Source of the DNA: Auriscalpium vulgare
Lineage: Eukaryota; Basidiomycota; Agaricomycetes; Russulales; Auriscalpiaceae
Length of the DNA: 64,000 nt
Assembly: GCA_019915015.1 (NCBI GenBank)
Contig: JAHBBC010000004.1
Location: 186,001-250,000, forward strand
Reading direction: 5' to 3'
Below the pieces are notes generated by a model. The model was not told the origin of the DNA, did not search any database, and worked only from the letters and a program-made list of their open reading frames with translations. Made by a program: the position numbers and the translations under genes. Positions 35,011 to 47,312 of the stretch are shown here, piece by piece (position 1 is the first letter of the stretch; the number at the start of each line of letters is the position of its first letter).

Positions 35011-35680
35011 TTAAGTACCAGACAAACGGCCGACCAGCTCCCGCCGCAAGCTCTCGGTGGCCTCTTGCACCCTGCGCACCACCAGCATCTCTCCTGGAAT
35101 GTCGCCAGACGCAGATGCAGATGGAGCAGCCTTAACCGCGTAGGTGGCCCACAGAATTCGCACAGTAGCCCGTGCCGGCGGCCGCTTGAATGGTTCGTGC
35201 ACAGCGACGTCCGCCTGTCAACGATGAGCACACATCCCGATGGCCATGAGACGCGTGCGAGGTTCGACGTACTTGCACATGTCCTTGCCCCGAGAAGCGC
35301 GCCGTACCAGCCCCGCCCGCAGCGTAGTGCTCAGCAATCGGGATACACATCTCCCGCCTTATAGCGAGCACAGCACACCCGTCCCGCGCCCCGCGCCCCG
35401 CGCCCGCCAGACACACCGCCCGCACACCGCCTGCCGCCAACCCACCCGCAGTCAGGGCATATTCGAACAGTCGAACCGGCATCTGGGAAAGCACCTCGCT
35501 CCGCGCCGTGCCGATGTAGTACCTGTTCCAGCCGACGGAGATGACGAGCGCCGCTCGCGTCCTCGGGGAGCGACGAGGAGCCGGATTAATCGCAGTCGGT
35601 CGTGAGCCGCCGGGCCGCCGGACGGCTTTCATCGCGCGGTCCTCCACATCGTCTCCACCCCCGCTACGCCTCAAGATCAT
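35011..35680 (-). CDS. Uncharacterised protein, 187-203 aa
   Basis: Two exons: one from the ATG at 35680 (or 35632, both in frame) to 35273, then 35214-35011 after a 58 bp intron with a GTACGT donor and CAG acceptor, phase 0. The middle reads ISVGWNRYYIGTARSEVLSQ and MPVRLFEYALTAGGLAAGGV, with a small Gly/Ala-rich hydrophobic part. The C-terminus is charged (EMLVVRRVQEATESLRREL). I do not recognise the family. The gene lies downstream of the F-box gene on the same strand, 47 bp from its stop if the longer start is used. Confidence 0.55.
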
Positions 35681-35726
35681 ATGTCCTTCCCGCCACCCCA
35701 AGCTACCCCCGTGCCAGTCACGCCTC

Positions 35727-37478
35727 CTACCCTCGCAATCTGGCCCACCCACGAGCCCCCTCGTTCCATGTTACCCGCGTCCCTGGTAGCGCCTCGCGCA
35801 CCCGCGCCACCCACGCCGCGTCCACGTCGGACTTCGTCACGTCCAACTCCTCCAAGCAGCGCCCGGCCGCGGCACGCCCCGCCAGACACCCAACCAGCTG
35901 CTCGCCAATGTTCGTCATCAGTCCCTTGATGGCGAGGTCCGCGTCGACGAGTACGAGGACGGCGAGTGCGGGGAAGAGGAGGACTGCGGGTCGGTGCGCA
36001 GGGCTGGGGGCAGCCATGTGCAGAGCTGCGGTGAACGTGGTGACTGCGTTGCATTTGACTGTGAGTTGGCACAGACCGGGCACAAGGGCCGAAATATCCA
36101 GCCATGCGCGGTCGTCAAAAACATCGGACTCTACTGCGAGATATTGCAGATGCGCCGAGGACAGAGATTTGAGGGCCATCGTCGCTAGGGCTGGGACAGG
36201 TTCATGTACGTAGGCGGACCACCAGATACTCAAATGCTTGCTCGCCATGTTCTCGCCTCTTCTAGGAATGATCACGATCCTCCGGTTCTTTGTATGGTAT
36301 GCGAGGCTCAGGCCGGTCACAGCACTGTCCCTAGGCGACGACGAGATGGCGTGAAAATGTGCACATGCGAGTGCGGCTGGGAAGAAGGCTTCCATGCGTC
36401 TCAGCTCTCCGGGTACGATGCGACAGTTAACGATAGTCTGGCGTGGGAGTGCCAGGCGACGCAAAAGCATCGCAGACTCCCTGGGACCTGCAGTAACTTC
36501 TAGGTGGGCCAATTTTGGGAGGACGATCTGGGAAAGCTGTAGTCCGTCGTCGCGTGCCACTAGTTCTTCTTCGTCGACGTCCAAATCGATCGCTAGCCGC
36601 TGGAGGTTGCGCATACACGCCAGCGAAATGAGGTCCTCCTCGAAGCGTTGCACATATTCATAGTTTGAAGTTAGGCGCAGGCTGGTGAGATGTGTGTAAA
36701 AGGGTGGTATATGGTGATAGGTGGAGTCAAAGTCAAGGCGCCGCAGCAACGGGGCTCCTCCCAGAAAGCCAATAGGAACCGACGAACCGGGGGCTGTCGT
36801 GAGAATAAGCGTGTGGAGACGGGGTGCGTCTACAGATAAAGTCGAAAAATCCCCATCATCCAGAAGAGCCCGAACGCGTAGCTCTTGCGTGCGCCACATG
36901 TTGTCCACCATGAATGAGAGCTGCCAGGGGTCCAGGCGTTGACAAGAGATAACGAGCAGTGTTTGTCGTGCGCGCGAGGCAAACGTGGCTGCCCAGTTGG
37001 ATCCGCTGTCAAGGTTAATGTTCGTCCAGAGGCCCGCATGCTGGATGGCTACTTGCCGCCAGCGGCGGCAAATATGCGTCACCACGATCCATCGAATGTG
37101 GTACGGATAGCCGTTCGCAGAAGTCCCCCAAGCGGAGCCTGTGAGGTATGTGAAAATGATCGCGAGGACTTCGGGAGGGAGACGGCAGATGGGGATCAGA
37201 GTGTTGCGCCTTTCACGCAGTGCACGCAGCGTGGCGTCCGTAGCTTCATCGTGCGCATCACAGACGCGCCGGATCTCCTGCCTGGCCTGCTCGATTTCAG
37301 CCTCGTATAGCTCACGCTGTGCTCTGCGCGCAGCTTGTGCACTGCAGAGGGGGCGTTCCGCGGTAGCGATGCTGTCCAGGGTCGCGTATGCGTCGGAAGG
37401 AACGTCGGGGACGGCCTCGAATTGGGGTGCAATGGAGCGCGCGGCGTCCATCCAGATTGACTCGGACTGGTTGTCCAT
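35727..37478 (-). CDS. F-box domain protein with leucine-rich repeats, 583 aa
   Basis: A single long exon. The first ATG in frame is at 37478 (MDNQSESIWMDAARSI). A coiled-coil of about 50 residues (RRAQRELYEAEIEQARQEI) precedes the F-box signature ICRLPPEVLAIIFTYL ... THICRRWRQVAIQHAGLWTNI near residues 100-165. LRR-like segments follow (LHTLILTTAPGSSVP, LRRLDFDSTYHHIPP, LTSLRLTSNYEYV, LPKLAHLEVTAGP). F-box proteins of this layout are greatly expanded in Agaricomycetes and are thought to recruit substrates to SCF ubiquitin ligases. Target unknown. An extra upstream exon cannot be excluded. Confidence 0.85.
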   Translation of the reverse strand: MDNQSESIWMDAARSIAPQFEAVPDVPSDAYATLDSIATAERPLCSAQAARRAQRELYEAEIEQARQEIRRVCDAHDEATDATLRALRERRNTLIPICRLPPEVLAIIFTYLTGSAWGTSANGYPYHIRWIVVTHICRRWRQVAIQHAGLWTNINLDSGSNWAATFASRARQTLLVISCQRLDPWQLSFMVDNMWRTQELRVRALLDDGDFSTLSVDAPRLHTLILTTAPGSSVPIGFLGGAPLLRRLDFDSTYHHIPPFYTHLTSLRLTSNYEYVQRFEEDLISLACMRNLQRLAIDLDVDEEELVARDDGLQLSQIVLPKLAHLEVTAGPRESAMLLRRLALPRQTIVNCRIVPGELRRMEAFFPAALACAHFHAISSSPRDSAVTGLSLAYHTKNRRIVIIPRRGENMASKHLSIWWSAYVHEPVPALATMALKSLSSAHLQYLAVESDVFDDRAWLDISALVPGLCQLTVKCNAVTTFTAALHMAAPSPAHRPAVLLFPALAVLVLVDADLAIKGLMTNIGEQLVGCLAGRAAAGRCLEELDVTKSDVDAAWVARVREALPGTRVTWNEGARGWARLRG

Positions 37479-37909
37479 GTCGCGCGAGCTGTCCGTGCTG
37501 TCAGAAGTAGTGTGGTTGAGGGGCAAGATGTGCTGACCTCAGGCTGTCGCCGGCATGTATGTCTTGGCCAGACATCGACTTTCTGATGAAGAATGTTCGT
37601 ATAGGTGCGAGTAGAGGGAGAATATGCTGCTGAGGTCGTACTTAGAGCTCGAGCATACAGAGACTATATGGCGGTAGAGGTAGATGAAGACAGCAGACCA
37701 CGACACCAACTCGGAAGGCATCCGTGGGAATTGCACCGGGTCCGGCCCTTAAGCTTTACCGGTTACCCTCTGCGCTTGGAATTTTCCTCGCTGTGCTCTC
37801 TGCATCGGCAGGAATATTTTTTTGTGACCATAAAATCGATAGAATAAACAAGAGAATAATGAATGGATCGCGATAGAGAAGTCAGCACAGTACCGGCGCT
37901 CTCCAGCAC

Positions 37910-38767
37910 CTACCGCACCACGGGCGGCAGCCGCAAGATGGGGAACCATCTCCCCTCTTGAATATTAATCGCGCCTACAATTGTCACGTCGTGTACCTTC
38001 GCGCCCACACCGATGTCGAGCGCGTGCGGTGGCGCGGGCTGACCCATCTGGCGGCGCGACGCGTGCTGCATGCGCAGTCCCATCAGCCGCCACATAAGGA
38101 CAATAGTGGACAGGCAATGGGACGCACGGTCATGAACTCCTCGACAGCGCGCGCGATGTGCCAGAGAAACATGTCGACGTCGGGCGGGCGGAACGCGCGG
38201 TACGGGTCCGCCGAGCGGATTTGCATCGCGTGCTGGTACTTGTGGTAGCCGGGCCACTGCATCCCATGCACTCGGTCAGGCCCGCGCAACACCGCCAGCA
38301 CAGCGGGCACACGCACCTCGATGCACACGTCGATGCTCATGCGCGCCGGTGGCGCGAGCTGCGCGAGCGTTGGGCCGTCCACGATGGGCGGGCGGCGCCC
38401 GGGCGTGAGCACGTCCACCGCCAGCACTCCGAGCCCGCCGCCCTGCCTCACGAACCATATCGGCGCCTCGTAGTACTTCGAGCTGATCATTCTTGGGATG
38501 GGGACGACATAGCCGTCGCGCGGGTCGTACGCGTGGTCGAGCGGGACGAGCTTGGTGCGGCGTTGGGTTGTGGCGCTGCGCACGTAGGGTGCGCCGGTAG
38601 GCGTGAGCGTGAGCCCTGCTTCTAGCCACATGAGGTGCGCCTCGGCATCTAGCAGCGACATCGCGGCAGCGAGGTATCCGCCTCGGAGGATGTCACGCGA
38701 CTGGGTGATGATGTCAGAGAGATGCGTGCAGGGAAGGAGGAAGGGAGGGGCGTACAAGTTCAACCAT
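37910..38767 (-). CDS. WPGY family member A, 228 aa (uncharacterised)
   Basis: Four exons, all joined in phase 0: 38767-38756, 38700-38311, 38256-38128 and 38065-37910. Exon 1 codes only MVEL. Exon 2 carries GGYLAAAMSLLDAEAHL, APIWFVRQGGGLGVLAVDVL and ends CIEVR. Exon 3 opens with WPGYHKYQ and ends EEFMT. Exon 4 ends VHDVTIVGAINIQEGRWFPIL then RLPPVVR. No signal peptide, membrane helix or known domain is visible; the fold looks like a compact cytosolic beta-rich protein. It is the first of four consecutive same-strand paralogues (37.9-43.5 kb). A TATA-like box lies about 105 bp upstream. Function unknown. Confidence 0.82.
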
Positions 38768-38840
38768 TGTCGATTTTGGAGAGGGTGTTGAGGGGATGGT
38801 GAGTGTGTGTCGCAGGAGGGGGAAGATGGGACGGTGAGGA

Positions 38841-39000
38841 GACAATGGTGCGAAGCCTCGCGGTGTGCTGTTATATAGTGCGGACGAGGGTTCCGGCCAC
38901 AGATGCGGAGTTTGCCTTTTGGCGCATGGCGCTTTGCAGACGGGCGAGAGGACAATGCTGTCGTGCGTGGAGCGGGGCAATTCGGGCAAGGACAATACCG
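38841..39000 (-). promoter_or_regulatory. Promoter of family member A, module shared with member E
   Basis: Read on the plus strand, this stretch holds GACAATGG (38841), a TATATA box (about 38872), CCGGCCACAGATG (38893), GCGCATGGCGCTTTGCAG (38922) and GACAATGCTG (38951). The same elements in the same order and spacing lie upstream of member E (59485-59622). GACAATG resembles HMG-box binding sites. Confidence 0.6.
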
Positions 39001-39366
39001 TGCCAGGGCGCGACGCGATGATGTTTCTGGAAACCCTCGACGGCCAAGGTCTGCATGGAAACTGTTTGATCTGCAAGTCATTCAGACAACCGCTCGACAA
39101 GTAAGGGGGATGTAAATACCTTCTAATGACAGGGCTCTCGACCATCAAAGCGGACTGCCGCGAGACTACTTCGCGCTGTCGGGGCGCCGAAGTGAAGCCA
39201 GGGCCTCCATTCAATATCCTCTCATGGGCTGCTCGCGCGATATTCTGCTCGCCCAGCAATCGGGAACAGCAAGCTTTTGCATGAGCGCCAAGCGTAGAAG
39301 GAAAACATCAATTATCATTCTCATACATACTAAGTACAAATTCCGAAGGTTCCGAACGACCGAACC

Positions 39367-40282
39367 TCACCAGGTCGGACGGTGCGCGACGCGGAGGATC
39401 GGAAACCATTTGCCCTCCTGCAAGTTGAGTGCTCCGACAATGGTGACGTCCTCCGGGCGCAAGCCATCGAGCGCGAGCGCGGGCGGGGGCGCTGCGACAT
39501 GCAAATCGCGGTCCGCGCGGCCCTGAGCAGCCATCCGCCAGTCAGCACTTCCGATCGCGGGCGGAAGGAAGGAGACACGCACCGCAAGCACCTCGCGCAC
39601 GGCCCGCGCGAGATGGTACAGCAGCTCGTCGGCGCTGCGCGGTCGGTCCACCATCATCACGTCCCTGTACTCGAAATACCCGGGCCACTGTCCACCGCGC
39701 GTGAGCTCATCTCCGCATGCAAACAGACTAAATATCCAACTCACCGAAAGACATACATGCAGCACACCTGAACCTTGCAGCGCGCGCGTGCCATCGCGCG
39801 TGAGTACCGCGCCCCGCAGCACGTCCGCGACACACACACCCGGTCCACCCTGCGCACTGCTCCCCGCCTCAAACCAGACGGGCCACTCGAGGCGGGCGCC
39901 CGCCTGTGGACCGTCACACGTTATGGGAACCGTGTGTCCGCGCTCAGGCGGCGCGGTGCAGTCGACGCACCACCGGCTCGCGTCGGGCGCCCGCACGTAG
40001 GCTGCGCCGCAAACTGTCCAGAGGCGCGGCGCAGCGGGCGCCGTCCCGCAGAGATGTGCAACGTGCGCGGTCGCCCCGGCGCGGCCGAGCGCGGCGGATA
40101 AGTAGGTTTCGCGCGCGGAGGAGTTGGGCTGTGCGGCGTCGTGTCAGCGGGGGAGTGAGGGGGGAAAAGGAGATGCGTACGGAAGAGGGTGTGAACGCCG
40201 CGTCGAAGCGGTAGGTGGCGCCTTTTGCGGGTTGGGCTGGGCGGAAGGAGGGCGCGGGGGTGGGGGTGCGGAAGGCGTTCAT
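39367..40282 (-). CDS. WPGY family member B, 248 aa (uncharacterised)
   Basis: Four exons in phase 0: 40282-40181, 40128-39745, 39687-39583 and 39522-39367. Exon 1 is Pro/Ala-rich (MNAFRTPTPAPSFRPAQP). Exon 2 has YLSAALGRAGATAHVAHL and WPVWFEAGSSAQGGPGVCVADVL. Exon 3 opens WPGYFEYR and ends REVLA. Exon 4 ends EDVTIVGALNLQEGKWFPIL then RVAHRPTW. The acceptor before WPGY is GGACAG and the donor after exon 2 is GTGAGT. Divergence from member A is large outside the motifs, so the array is old. A TATAATA-like box lies about 45 bp upstream of the start. Confidence 0.82.
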
Positions 40283-41001
40283 GGTGAAGCGAGGGACGGT
40301 GGTGATGGAGTGGGCACTTACAGAGCCTATTATATCCGCTGGCATGGTCTGCAAAGCGCATTGTATGCGCATTCGCGAGGCATCAGACTGAAGGTTGAGG
40401 TGCGGCCTGTGGCTGAAGAGCTTGCAAGTTGGCCATCCCCGCTTTGCAAGTACGGTCGACGTGGCTGTTATGCAAAGTGCGAGTTCCCTGCCCAAGCCGT
40501 CGTCTATGTCAGCAAAGACACTGTGGGTAGTACCATACAAGCACGTACAGCACCCCAATCACCAGACGCTGTCCAGGCTAGCTCGGCTCGTGCAGTGTCG
40601 CGAGAGAAGACATAACTCGGACAAAAGGCCACTCGGCGGAAGGTTGCCGTCACACCCCCTCGAGAGGAGCGCTAGGCCCTATTGCGAGCAATTGTTGAGA
40701 GAAACAATGTTGGGGAATGAGAGGGAGATGGCGGACACGGTACACGACGACGACGGTGGAGGTTGGCAAAGTGGTGCGGACCCCTGGCACTACCAGTGTC
40801 CTGGGTCCAAATGCGTTTCGGCCGTAACGCCGACCGCTTGCCAAACGTATCACACACCTCAAGCTCCAGAGTGCGACACTGAGCGCCCCATCGCATTCTT
40901 GCTTGCGTCGAGCACCTCCCGATCGACAGACTTGAATCAAAGTACTGGGTCAACCGTTCATTATACAAGTCATATACACAGCCATGGTGGGTCAATCCTC
41001 C

Positions 41002-41867
41002 TCACGAAAACTCGCCGCGACCGTGCACAACGCGCAGGACTGGGTACCACTTTCCCGGGCACACATTCACCACGCCCGCGATCGTGATGTCCGTGGCGCG
41101 CACACCCCAACCGTTGCCGATGACAAGGCCCTTCGGTGTCGACGGGGCATTCAGCTTGCGCATCGCGTGCCTCTGCAGCGCACAGTCAGCTGCGGAGCGC
41201 AATGGGGAGAAAAGGGCAGACGCACAGTAACGAACATGTCCACGGTGGCAGCGATCTGCCACAGGAGGCTCTCAGCACTGACGGTCTGCGACCTCGGGTC
41301 GACATCCACAGGGACGTTGAGGTCGTAGTACCCGGGCCACTGCACACGCCATCAGCCCACATCTCGCACGCCTCAGATCGGCCACGCACCGCAATGCAAA
41401 TCTCAACCGGCCCGTGCCCATACATCGCCACGCGCCGCTGCGTACCCTTTACGCTCACCGTGCCCGCGAGCACATCCACCACGCGGACGCCCGTCTCGCT
41501 TGCGCCCGCGCGCTCCTTGATGAACCACACCGGGCGCTCCGCCTTCAGTATCTCTACAGGCGGGTTCAATATGGGCACGAGCACGCCCGCGCTGGCGTCG
41601 TGCGCGCGGTCGACGGGCTCCGGGAGCATTCCTGTGCTGCTGCCGGGCATTCGGGCGTGCGTGGAGCCGGGGTCGGAGGGCGTGGTGTAGAGTGGAAGCG
41701 GGTATTCGCCGAGCGCGGCGGAGAGGTGCTGCACGGCAAAGTCAAATGAGAAGGCGCCGGCGAGGTGTCCGTAGTTCAGGATATCGTGGAATTCCTGTCG
41801 GAGGGAGAGATGAGCTGCATGGGCGAGGGGAAGTTGAGATAGGTACCTCGTTCCACGTCGGGGCCAT
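41002..41867 (-). CDS. WPGY family member C, 236 aa (uncharacterised)
   Basis: Four exons in phase 0: 41867-41847, 41794-41390, 41339-41226 and 41172-41002. Exon 1 is MAPTWNE. Exon 2 has LNYGHLAGAFSFDFAVQHLS and RPVWFIKERAG...GVRVVDVL. Exon 3 opens WPGYYDLN and ends VDMFVT. Exon 4 ends ATDITIAGVVNVCPGKWYPV then LRVV. The C-terminal extension HGRGEFS is unique to this member. CTATATAAC lies about 100 bp upstream of the start and GACAATGG at 42029. Confidence 0.82.
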
Positions 41868-42653
41868 TGTTCTTGATGTTGGTTGTGGGCGAGCGTGAGC
41901 GTGAAGGAAAAGCTGTAGAGTAGGGAGCGCAGGGAATGAATAAGAGAACTGCCGTCTGCACCGCCAGTTATATAGAGTTGAGAGGGCCATGAGGCGTGGT
42001 CGGCGAGAGCAGCACGCGGCGAGATACAGACAATGGCTCTGTCAGGCGTTGTAGACGTGTCGGTGTAGACAATAAGGGATGGTAATGCAGGATAAAGGGA
42101 GTACAAGGAGACCGTCCGCACCTCACGCCGCATAACGTGCACTCTTGTACAAGTCAACAAAGCAGTTACCAGGGCAGCTTTGAGAACGAGGGAGGGCTGA
42201 GCGCATCGTTGCAAAAGACCGTTCGAAATTTGTGGGCGTGGTTGCGTCTGGCCAAGGTCGCCATAGCTTCAAGCTGATGCTGGCTGTTGCGGACACCCTG
42301 AGGACTTTCTACCGCCGCTGAGCTCGGGGCAGAGCTTAAGAGAGGTCAGACAAGAGAGAGGTTGATGTTGGCGTCAGAACAAGAGTACCCTGGCGGCGAT
42401 GGCCTCGAGCTTTCAACAGGACCCCGAGCACCGGTTTCCGGGGGTCCAAAATACGGATGCAGTAGCGGAACCCCCTGGACTGCCAGTGAATTGCTCTCAC
42501 ATATTATGCAGCTTCCATACGAAGAGTCTACATACACGCCGGGCATAGGCCAGTGCAAAAACAAACGAATAAACCAGCACAATTGTGGTAACAGTATGTA
42601 CACATATTCATACAACTGTGTACCCTACGCCAAAAATGGTCGAGCACAGCGCT

Positions 42654-43482
42654 CTAGCGGTGAGCCACGCGCAGGATCGGGTACCACTTTCCCTGCGCGA
42701 GGTTGAGCGCGCCAACGATAGTCACGTCCTCGGGGCGCACGACGCCTACTTCGAGTCCTCGCGGGACATCGACGCGCGCGTGGTCGTGCACCACGTTCCC
42801 CTGTACGCACAGCCGACGTCAGGATCACACAATAGGCGAGGAGGACGGGATACGCACGCTGAGCACGGCGTGGACGGCCCACGCGAGGTTGTAGAGCAGC
42901 TCGTCCGCGGTGGCCGTCTGGTGGAGCCTATTCGCTGGGAACGCCTTGCTGAACTCTTGGCACCCGGGCCACTGCGCAATATTGCATCAGCACACGACTT
43001 GACCCAGCAAAAGGACTACCACCCACCGAAACACAGACACGCGCCGTGTCCGCGAACATGCGCACGAGGCGCTCGCCGTGGCGCGACAGCGGGCCGCGGC
43101 GCATCGCCTCCACGACGCCCACGCCGAGGCCCCCGTTCATGCTGTCGAACCACACGGGCCACTCGGGGCGCATGCGCGCGCCGCTCCACACGATGGGCAC
43201 GACGCGCCCGCGCGTGGGCGCGGCGACGTGGTCGACGCGGTACATGTACGGCGCTGGCGACGCCTCACGCACGTACACGGCGCCGCGCAGGCTGTGGCAC
43301 TGCCAGAGCTGCACGCGCGTGCGTGGCCCGACGAGGAGGGAGAGGTGGTTGGAGGTGCCGGCGGGGCCGAGCGCGGCGGCGAGGTAGCCCGTCGTGAGGC
43401 TCTCGTCCATTTGCGGGAGCGTTGCTGGCTTGGGTGGGATAGGCGACATGAGGGTGAATGTGGAGTTCTGGGGATAGGCCAT
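42654..43482 (-). CDS. WPGY family member D, 238 aa (uncharacterised)
   Basis: Three exons in phase 0: 43482-43027, 42971-42858 and 42800-42654. The first two exons of the other members are fused here, because no intron is needed between MAYPQNSTFTLMSP and TTGYLAAALGPAGTSNHL. WPVWFDSMNGGLGVGVVEAM follows. The WPGY motif has become WPGC, followed by QEFSKAF. The last exon ends EDVTIVGALNLAQGKWYPIL then RVAHR. Intron loss and the Cys change make this the most derived member of the array. GACAATG lies at 43666. Confidence 0.82.
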
Positions 43483-44905
43483 GGCAAAGTTTGCGTTGAA
43501 CTGGGTGAAAGAGGATGAGAGGGGCACGGGTGAGGAAGCCTGTTGACGCACCGCGCTTTTTAAGGATGCGTTAGTGAAGATAATGACGACCAAGCAAGCC
43601 TCGGCTAGTGGGGAAAACCATGCTTGACAAAGAGGTAGCGGGACAATTACTCGGGCGGTGGGATAGACAATGCGCGATACGTGGGGCGGTTGGCCGTGTC
43701 CAGCCACAGGGAAGCTTTGCAGCCGTCAACCCCGCTGGGACATAGACCTGATGCGCATTGTTCGGTTTCAATTCCACCGGAGACGGATGGCTTAAACATG
43801 GTCGGTGTCGGCAGCACGCCTGATGCACAAAGTGCCCTCCGATATCGACGACGAACCAGGAGAGAGGACGTCAGATGCAGACTCGAGTCCACGACCTGTC
43901 GTTCGCATCCCGGAGCCTCCAAACTAGGCACGGCTGGCCTTTCCTTTGAAATGAGTTCAGGCATGGAGAGAACAAAGCTGGGTGTATGCGCGGCTGCTCA
44001 AGATTGGAGGCAATCAAGCTCTCTCTGTCAAGATGTTGATCAATCTCTGCCAACGAACGCGCTGAGACCATGTCGAACTCACCGTGGTTTCGGGATATCG
44101 CACCATCTCTTCCATGACTACTTTTGACTCCTATGGGACGCGCATTGGCGGTAACGATGGATTGATGGAGAATGAGATGTGGTCAGTCGTACGAGGCGTC
44201 GACTTGGAGGGCTCAAGCGGCCTTAAGGACCCCGGAGACTTGCAGTGCCTGGCCGGGGTCCTTTGCCCAGAGCGCGGTAGCTTTGCGAGGAGCCGCCCTC
44301 CTCTGATTCTTCTTCTCGCGTAGGACAAACTCCTCGTGGTGAGCGCTCTACTGTGCCTTGTAACACGAACTGCATGTCGAGATGCGAATTTATTTTTGGC
44401 CGCGCAGCGCGTGCAGGCACAGTGAGTGCTCAAGGCCAGGCCGCGGGTTTCTCGGTGTGTGGACTCATCGTAAAAACGAAACGGTTTTCGGGGCTCAAGC
44501 TGGGAACTTACCTATCCCTTTTGGAGGTGGCTCTGATGCGCTCTAGGAGGACGCATGCGCGATGAATTTCAGCTTAGTATATAATAATTACCGACGTGAT
44601 TACATAGGGAGATGTCGTTTACACGGGCGTCCTCTGGGAGGTTTGTACATCGCGGCCGATAAATACGTCGAATACATGTGGCCAGATATGCAGATCAGAA
44701 ACCCCTGGCTTGATTATGAGCCTTTGGTAGCGGTGCGCGTTCACATTTCCACTCTCGAATGCTGCTCCATCTCGATCATGACAACATCGACGAGAGCCCC
44801 TTGCGTGCCTCTATGGTGAATCTGTTTGACCATTACTTCGACTTGGAGGATGAGGCGTGTGATGGTAACAGTTGCCATCGACCATGTGAACCTGTGAGAG
44901 CAGCG
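43483..44905. other. No supported gene; holds promoter of member D
   Basis: Only short frames are present (for example plus 44562-44819, LHGRPLGGLYIAADKYVEYM). None shows a family signature or splice chain. Confidence 0.4.
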
Positions 44906-46211
44906 TCAGGACTGATCTGGAGTGTTCCGTGTAGGGGAATGACGCGCTGACCATACTGTCATGAGAAATAATGCTTGCTGCACACGAGCGTCAGATCGTC
45001 GCCTTTGCAGCGAGGGACAACGAAGACGTACGTTGGGCAACACGCCGAGGACGACACTTGCTAGACGCAGAGCTGGCAGCGCATTAATCCGGAATTGTAG
45101 GGAGATCTGGGATTTCAAAACGTACCGATCATACCCTACGCAAGAGGAAGAGTAGGTCTCGCGAGATTCGCGGAAGAGGATAGGTTATAAGCTCACCACG
45201 AAGAAAATTAAGCCGTCCTTCCGCAGGTCGGTGATAAGTGGAACATTGATTCTGCGCGGTCGTTCAGCTACGTTGACAAGTGTCAAGACCAAGACAAAGA
45301 TGTAGTAGGCGACCTAAAATGTGGCGTAAATTCATCGTACCAATTGAAGAAAGACGGCGCACCTGTGATATCCATATTGCAGCCCATAGTTTGGGTCGCC
45401 TCGTTATGAGGCACATGTGGAAAACATGGTCTTCAAACATTGCATGACCTGCATCGAGTAGCGGGTAAGAATAACATCCACTTAGAATACAAAGTCGAAC
45501 GTACGGGCTAGATCGATGACGGACGGTACAGTCAACGCGATCGTGCATAGCGCCATTACAATATACCCCGCGGTCAGGGTCCTCAGGACAGTCTTTCTGT
45601 GATCCCACAAGGCATACACTCGCACAAGTAAAACGACTACGCCGCCGTTTGAACAAATGATCCACATACGAGCAGCTAGGCGGCCACTCACAATCGGAGA
45701 GTAGGACACCGAAGAAAGCCATCATTGAGATGAGGATAATCCAGAACTTGCAGCTGGTGGACGTCAGAGGCTGACTTCGTTGGTAAACAAGAGCCGACGA
45801 ACAACTAATAATTGTCAGCGTTTTATTGAATGGTGCGCGCAAGACTCACTGTATCAGAGGTCGGCCCAGCAAGACCACTCAGCGCTGCAGGTGAAATTCA
45901 GTGAGCGCATCGATGCGGGATGAGTGGCGCTCACCATATCCGACCAGAATATGGGCCATGGCGATACCATACCGCACGACAACGAAGAGCATTCTCGTCG
46001 GGTTCGTCGGCCAGCACCAGATGAGCTCGAGCTCAAGCGTGAATGTACAAGCATGATCGTAGAGTAAGATGGCCACACCTATGGCTGGCGATGCGCAAAC
46101 ACTTAGTACGATGGACGCGGGGTATGACACGAAGGCGGACTGACCGGACATGTAGCGCTGCGCCATAATAGCGTTGCCATCAGCTAGCAAGGCGAGCACG
46201 GTGGCGTCCAT
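44906..46211 (-). CDS. DUF6533-type seven-helix membrane protein
   Basis: The ATG at 46211 opens MDATVLALLADGNAIMAQRY, then the DUF6533 helix region (SYPASIVLSVCASPAIGVAI, LLYDHACTFTLELELIWCWP, MLFVVVRYGIAMAHILVGY). After a GTGAGC intron come SGLAGPTSD and FWIILISMMAFF, then VVLLVRVYALWDHRKTVLRT and AGYIVMALCTIALTVPSV. VAYYIFVLVLTLVNVAERPR is followed by RINVPLITDLRKDGLIFFV and INALPALRLASVVLGVLPN. The end QALFLMTVWSARH has TGA at 44906-44908. DUF6533 proteins are a large Agaricomycete family of integral membrane proteins without assigned function. Several small introns are inferred by homology, and the last two joins are the least certain. Confidence 0.8.
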
Positions 46212-47312
46212 TGATAGTGGGGAGGTGGACGGAGCGGGAAGGCGCTGATTTAATACCCCTCTGAGCAGATGACAAGCGCCTGCAGGGTACTGCCATACTG
46301 GAAGGCGCAGGAGTCGTGAGGAGTACAGGGTACCGGGCTGCCGGATACCTTGATATCGGAGTGCTCCGCTCGGCACCGAGCTGAGCGAATGCTGGGTGTG
46401 ACTTGTGAGGCTTTTCGATGCCATAAATCTGAAATTAGGGCGCATTCTGCGCGCTCACTCAGCATGGTACGAAGAAGAATGTCGGACGTTACAGAACTCT
46501 TCGATGATCGATCTCGGGTGAAGGTGGTGGGTGGTGCAGTATTTCAGCAGTAATGCGACAGGAGGCTGTGATGACGCACCGTGGCCTGCTTAGCCGATTT
46601 CTGCTTTCACCTCCAGGTGAGCTTTGAGCATGCTATCCGAGCCCAGGGGACGAGTCGACGACGCAACGCGGTGCCAGTGTGAGATAATGGCGCTCAGAAT
46701 CTACACTGGGGAGGGTTGTCGGGTAACGAAAAACAATGAGCAGACGTTCTTAATCTATCCAGTGATGTAACTGTGGATTCCCGTCACCATTAGAGAATAA
46801 AAGCTGTTGATGACACCGCGTCCGCACGCGCTGAGAAGATAATGGGCGCACGTCTAACGTACTACCAGCTGATCAACTTGTCCTGGGCCGCATTCCGTCT
46901 GCTTGATTCCACGGAGGAGATAGTCTCCGAGTCCGTAGCTGATGTGGACAAAACGATAGTATCAATGATAGCAGGAGCCAACGTCGCTTGTCCGTCGCCA
47001 GCAGTCACGCTGGCGCGACGGTGGCGTTTGGGTCCGGCGCCGGCCCGAAGCACCGCGGCCGGCCCTCTTAGTGCGGCCAGCAACAAGTTGCGCCTAGTAG
47101 CAAAATCTCGTATCCTATACGATACAATAAGATGCTATACCATGTCCGAGTCGCTGGAGTATTGAATGATGTATTCATCTCTCGACTGCCGGGCCGAATC
47201 CACGCTGGGTCCAAGGCTCTCCGGCGGACCACTGTACACTCAGCGTATTTTGGGAGACAATGAAAATACACAAGGGCACAAATTAATGAAGGTAGCATGC
47301 ATGAGGGCAGTC
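46212..47312. other. Intergenic, no supported gene
   Basis: Frames such as minus 46862-47086 and plus 46842-47165 lack signatures. This DNA lies upstream of the DUF6533 gene and downstream of the MFS gene. Confidence 0.4.

Noticed and set aside
38083..39081. 332-codon single-exon version of family member A
   Set aside because: It reads through two introns that are recognisable by comparison with members B to E; the spliced model keeps all motifs in register.
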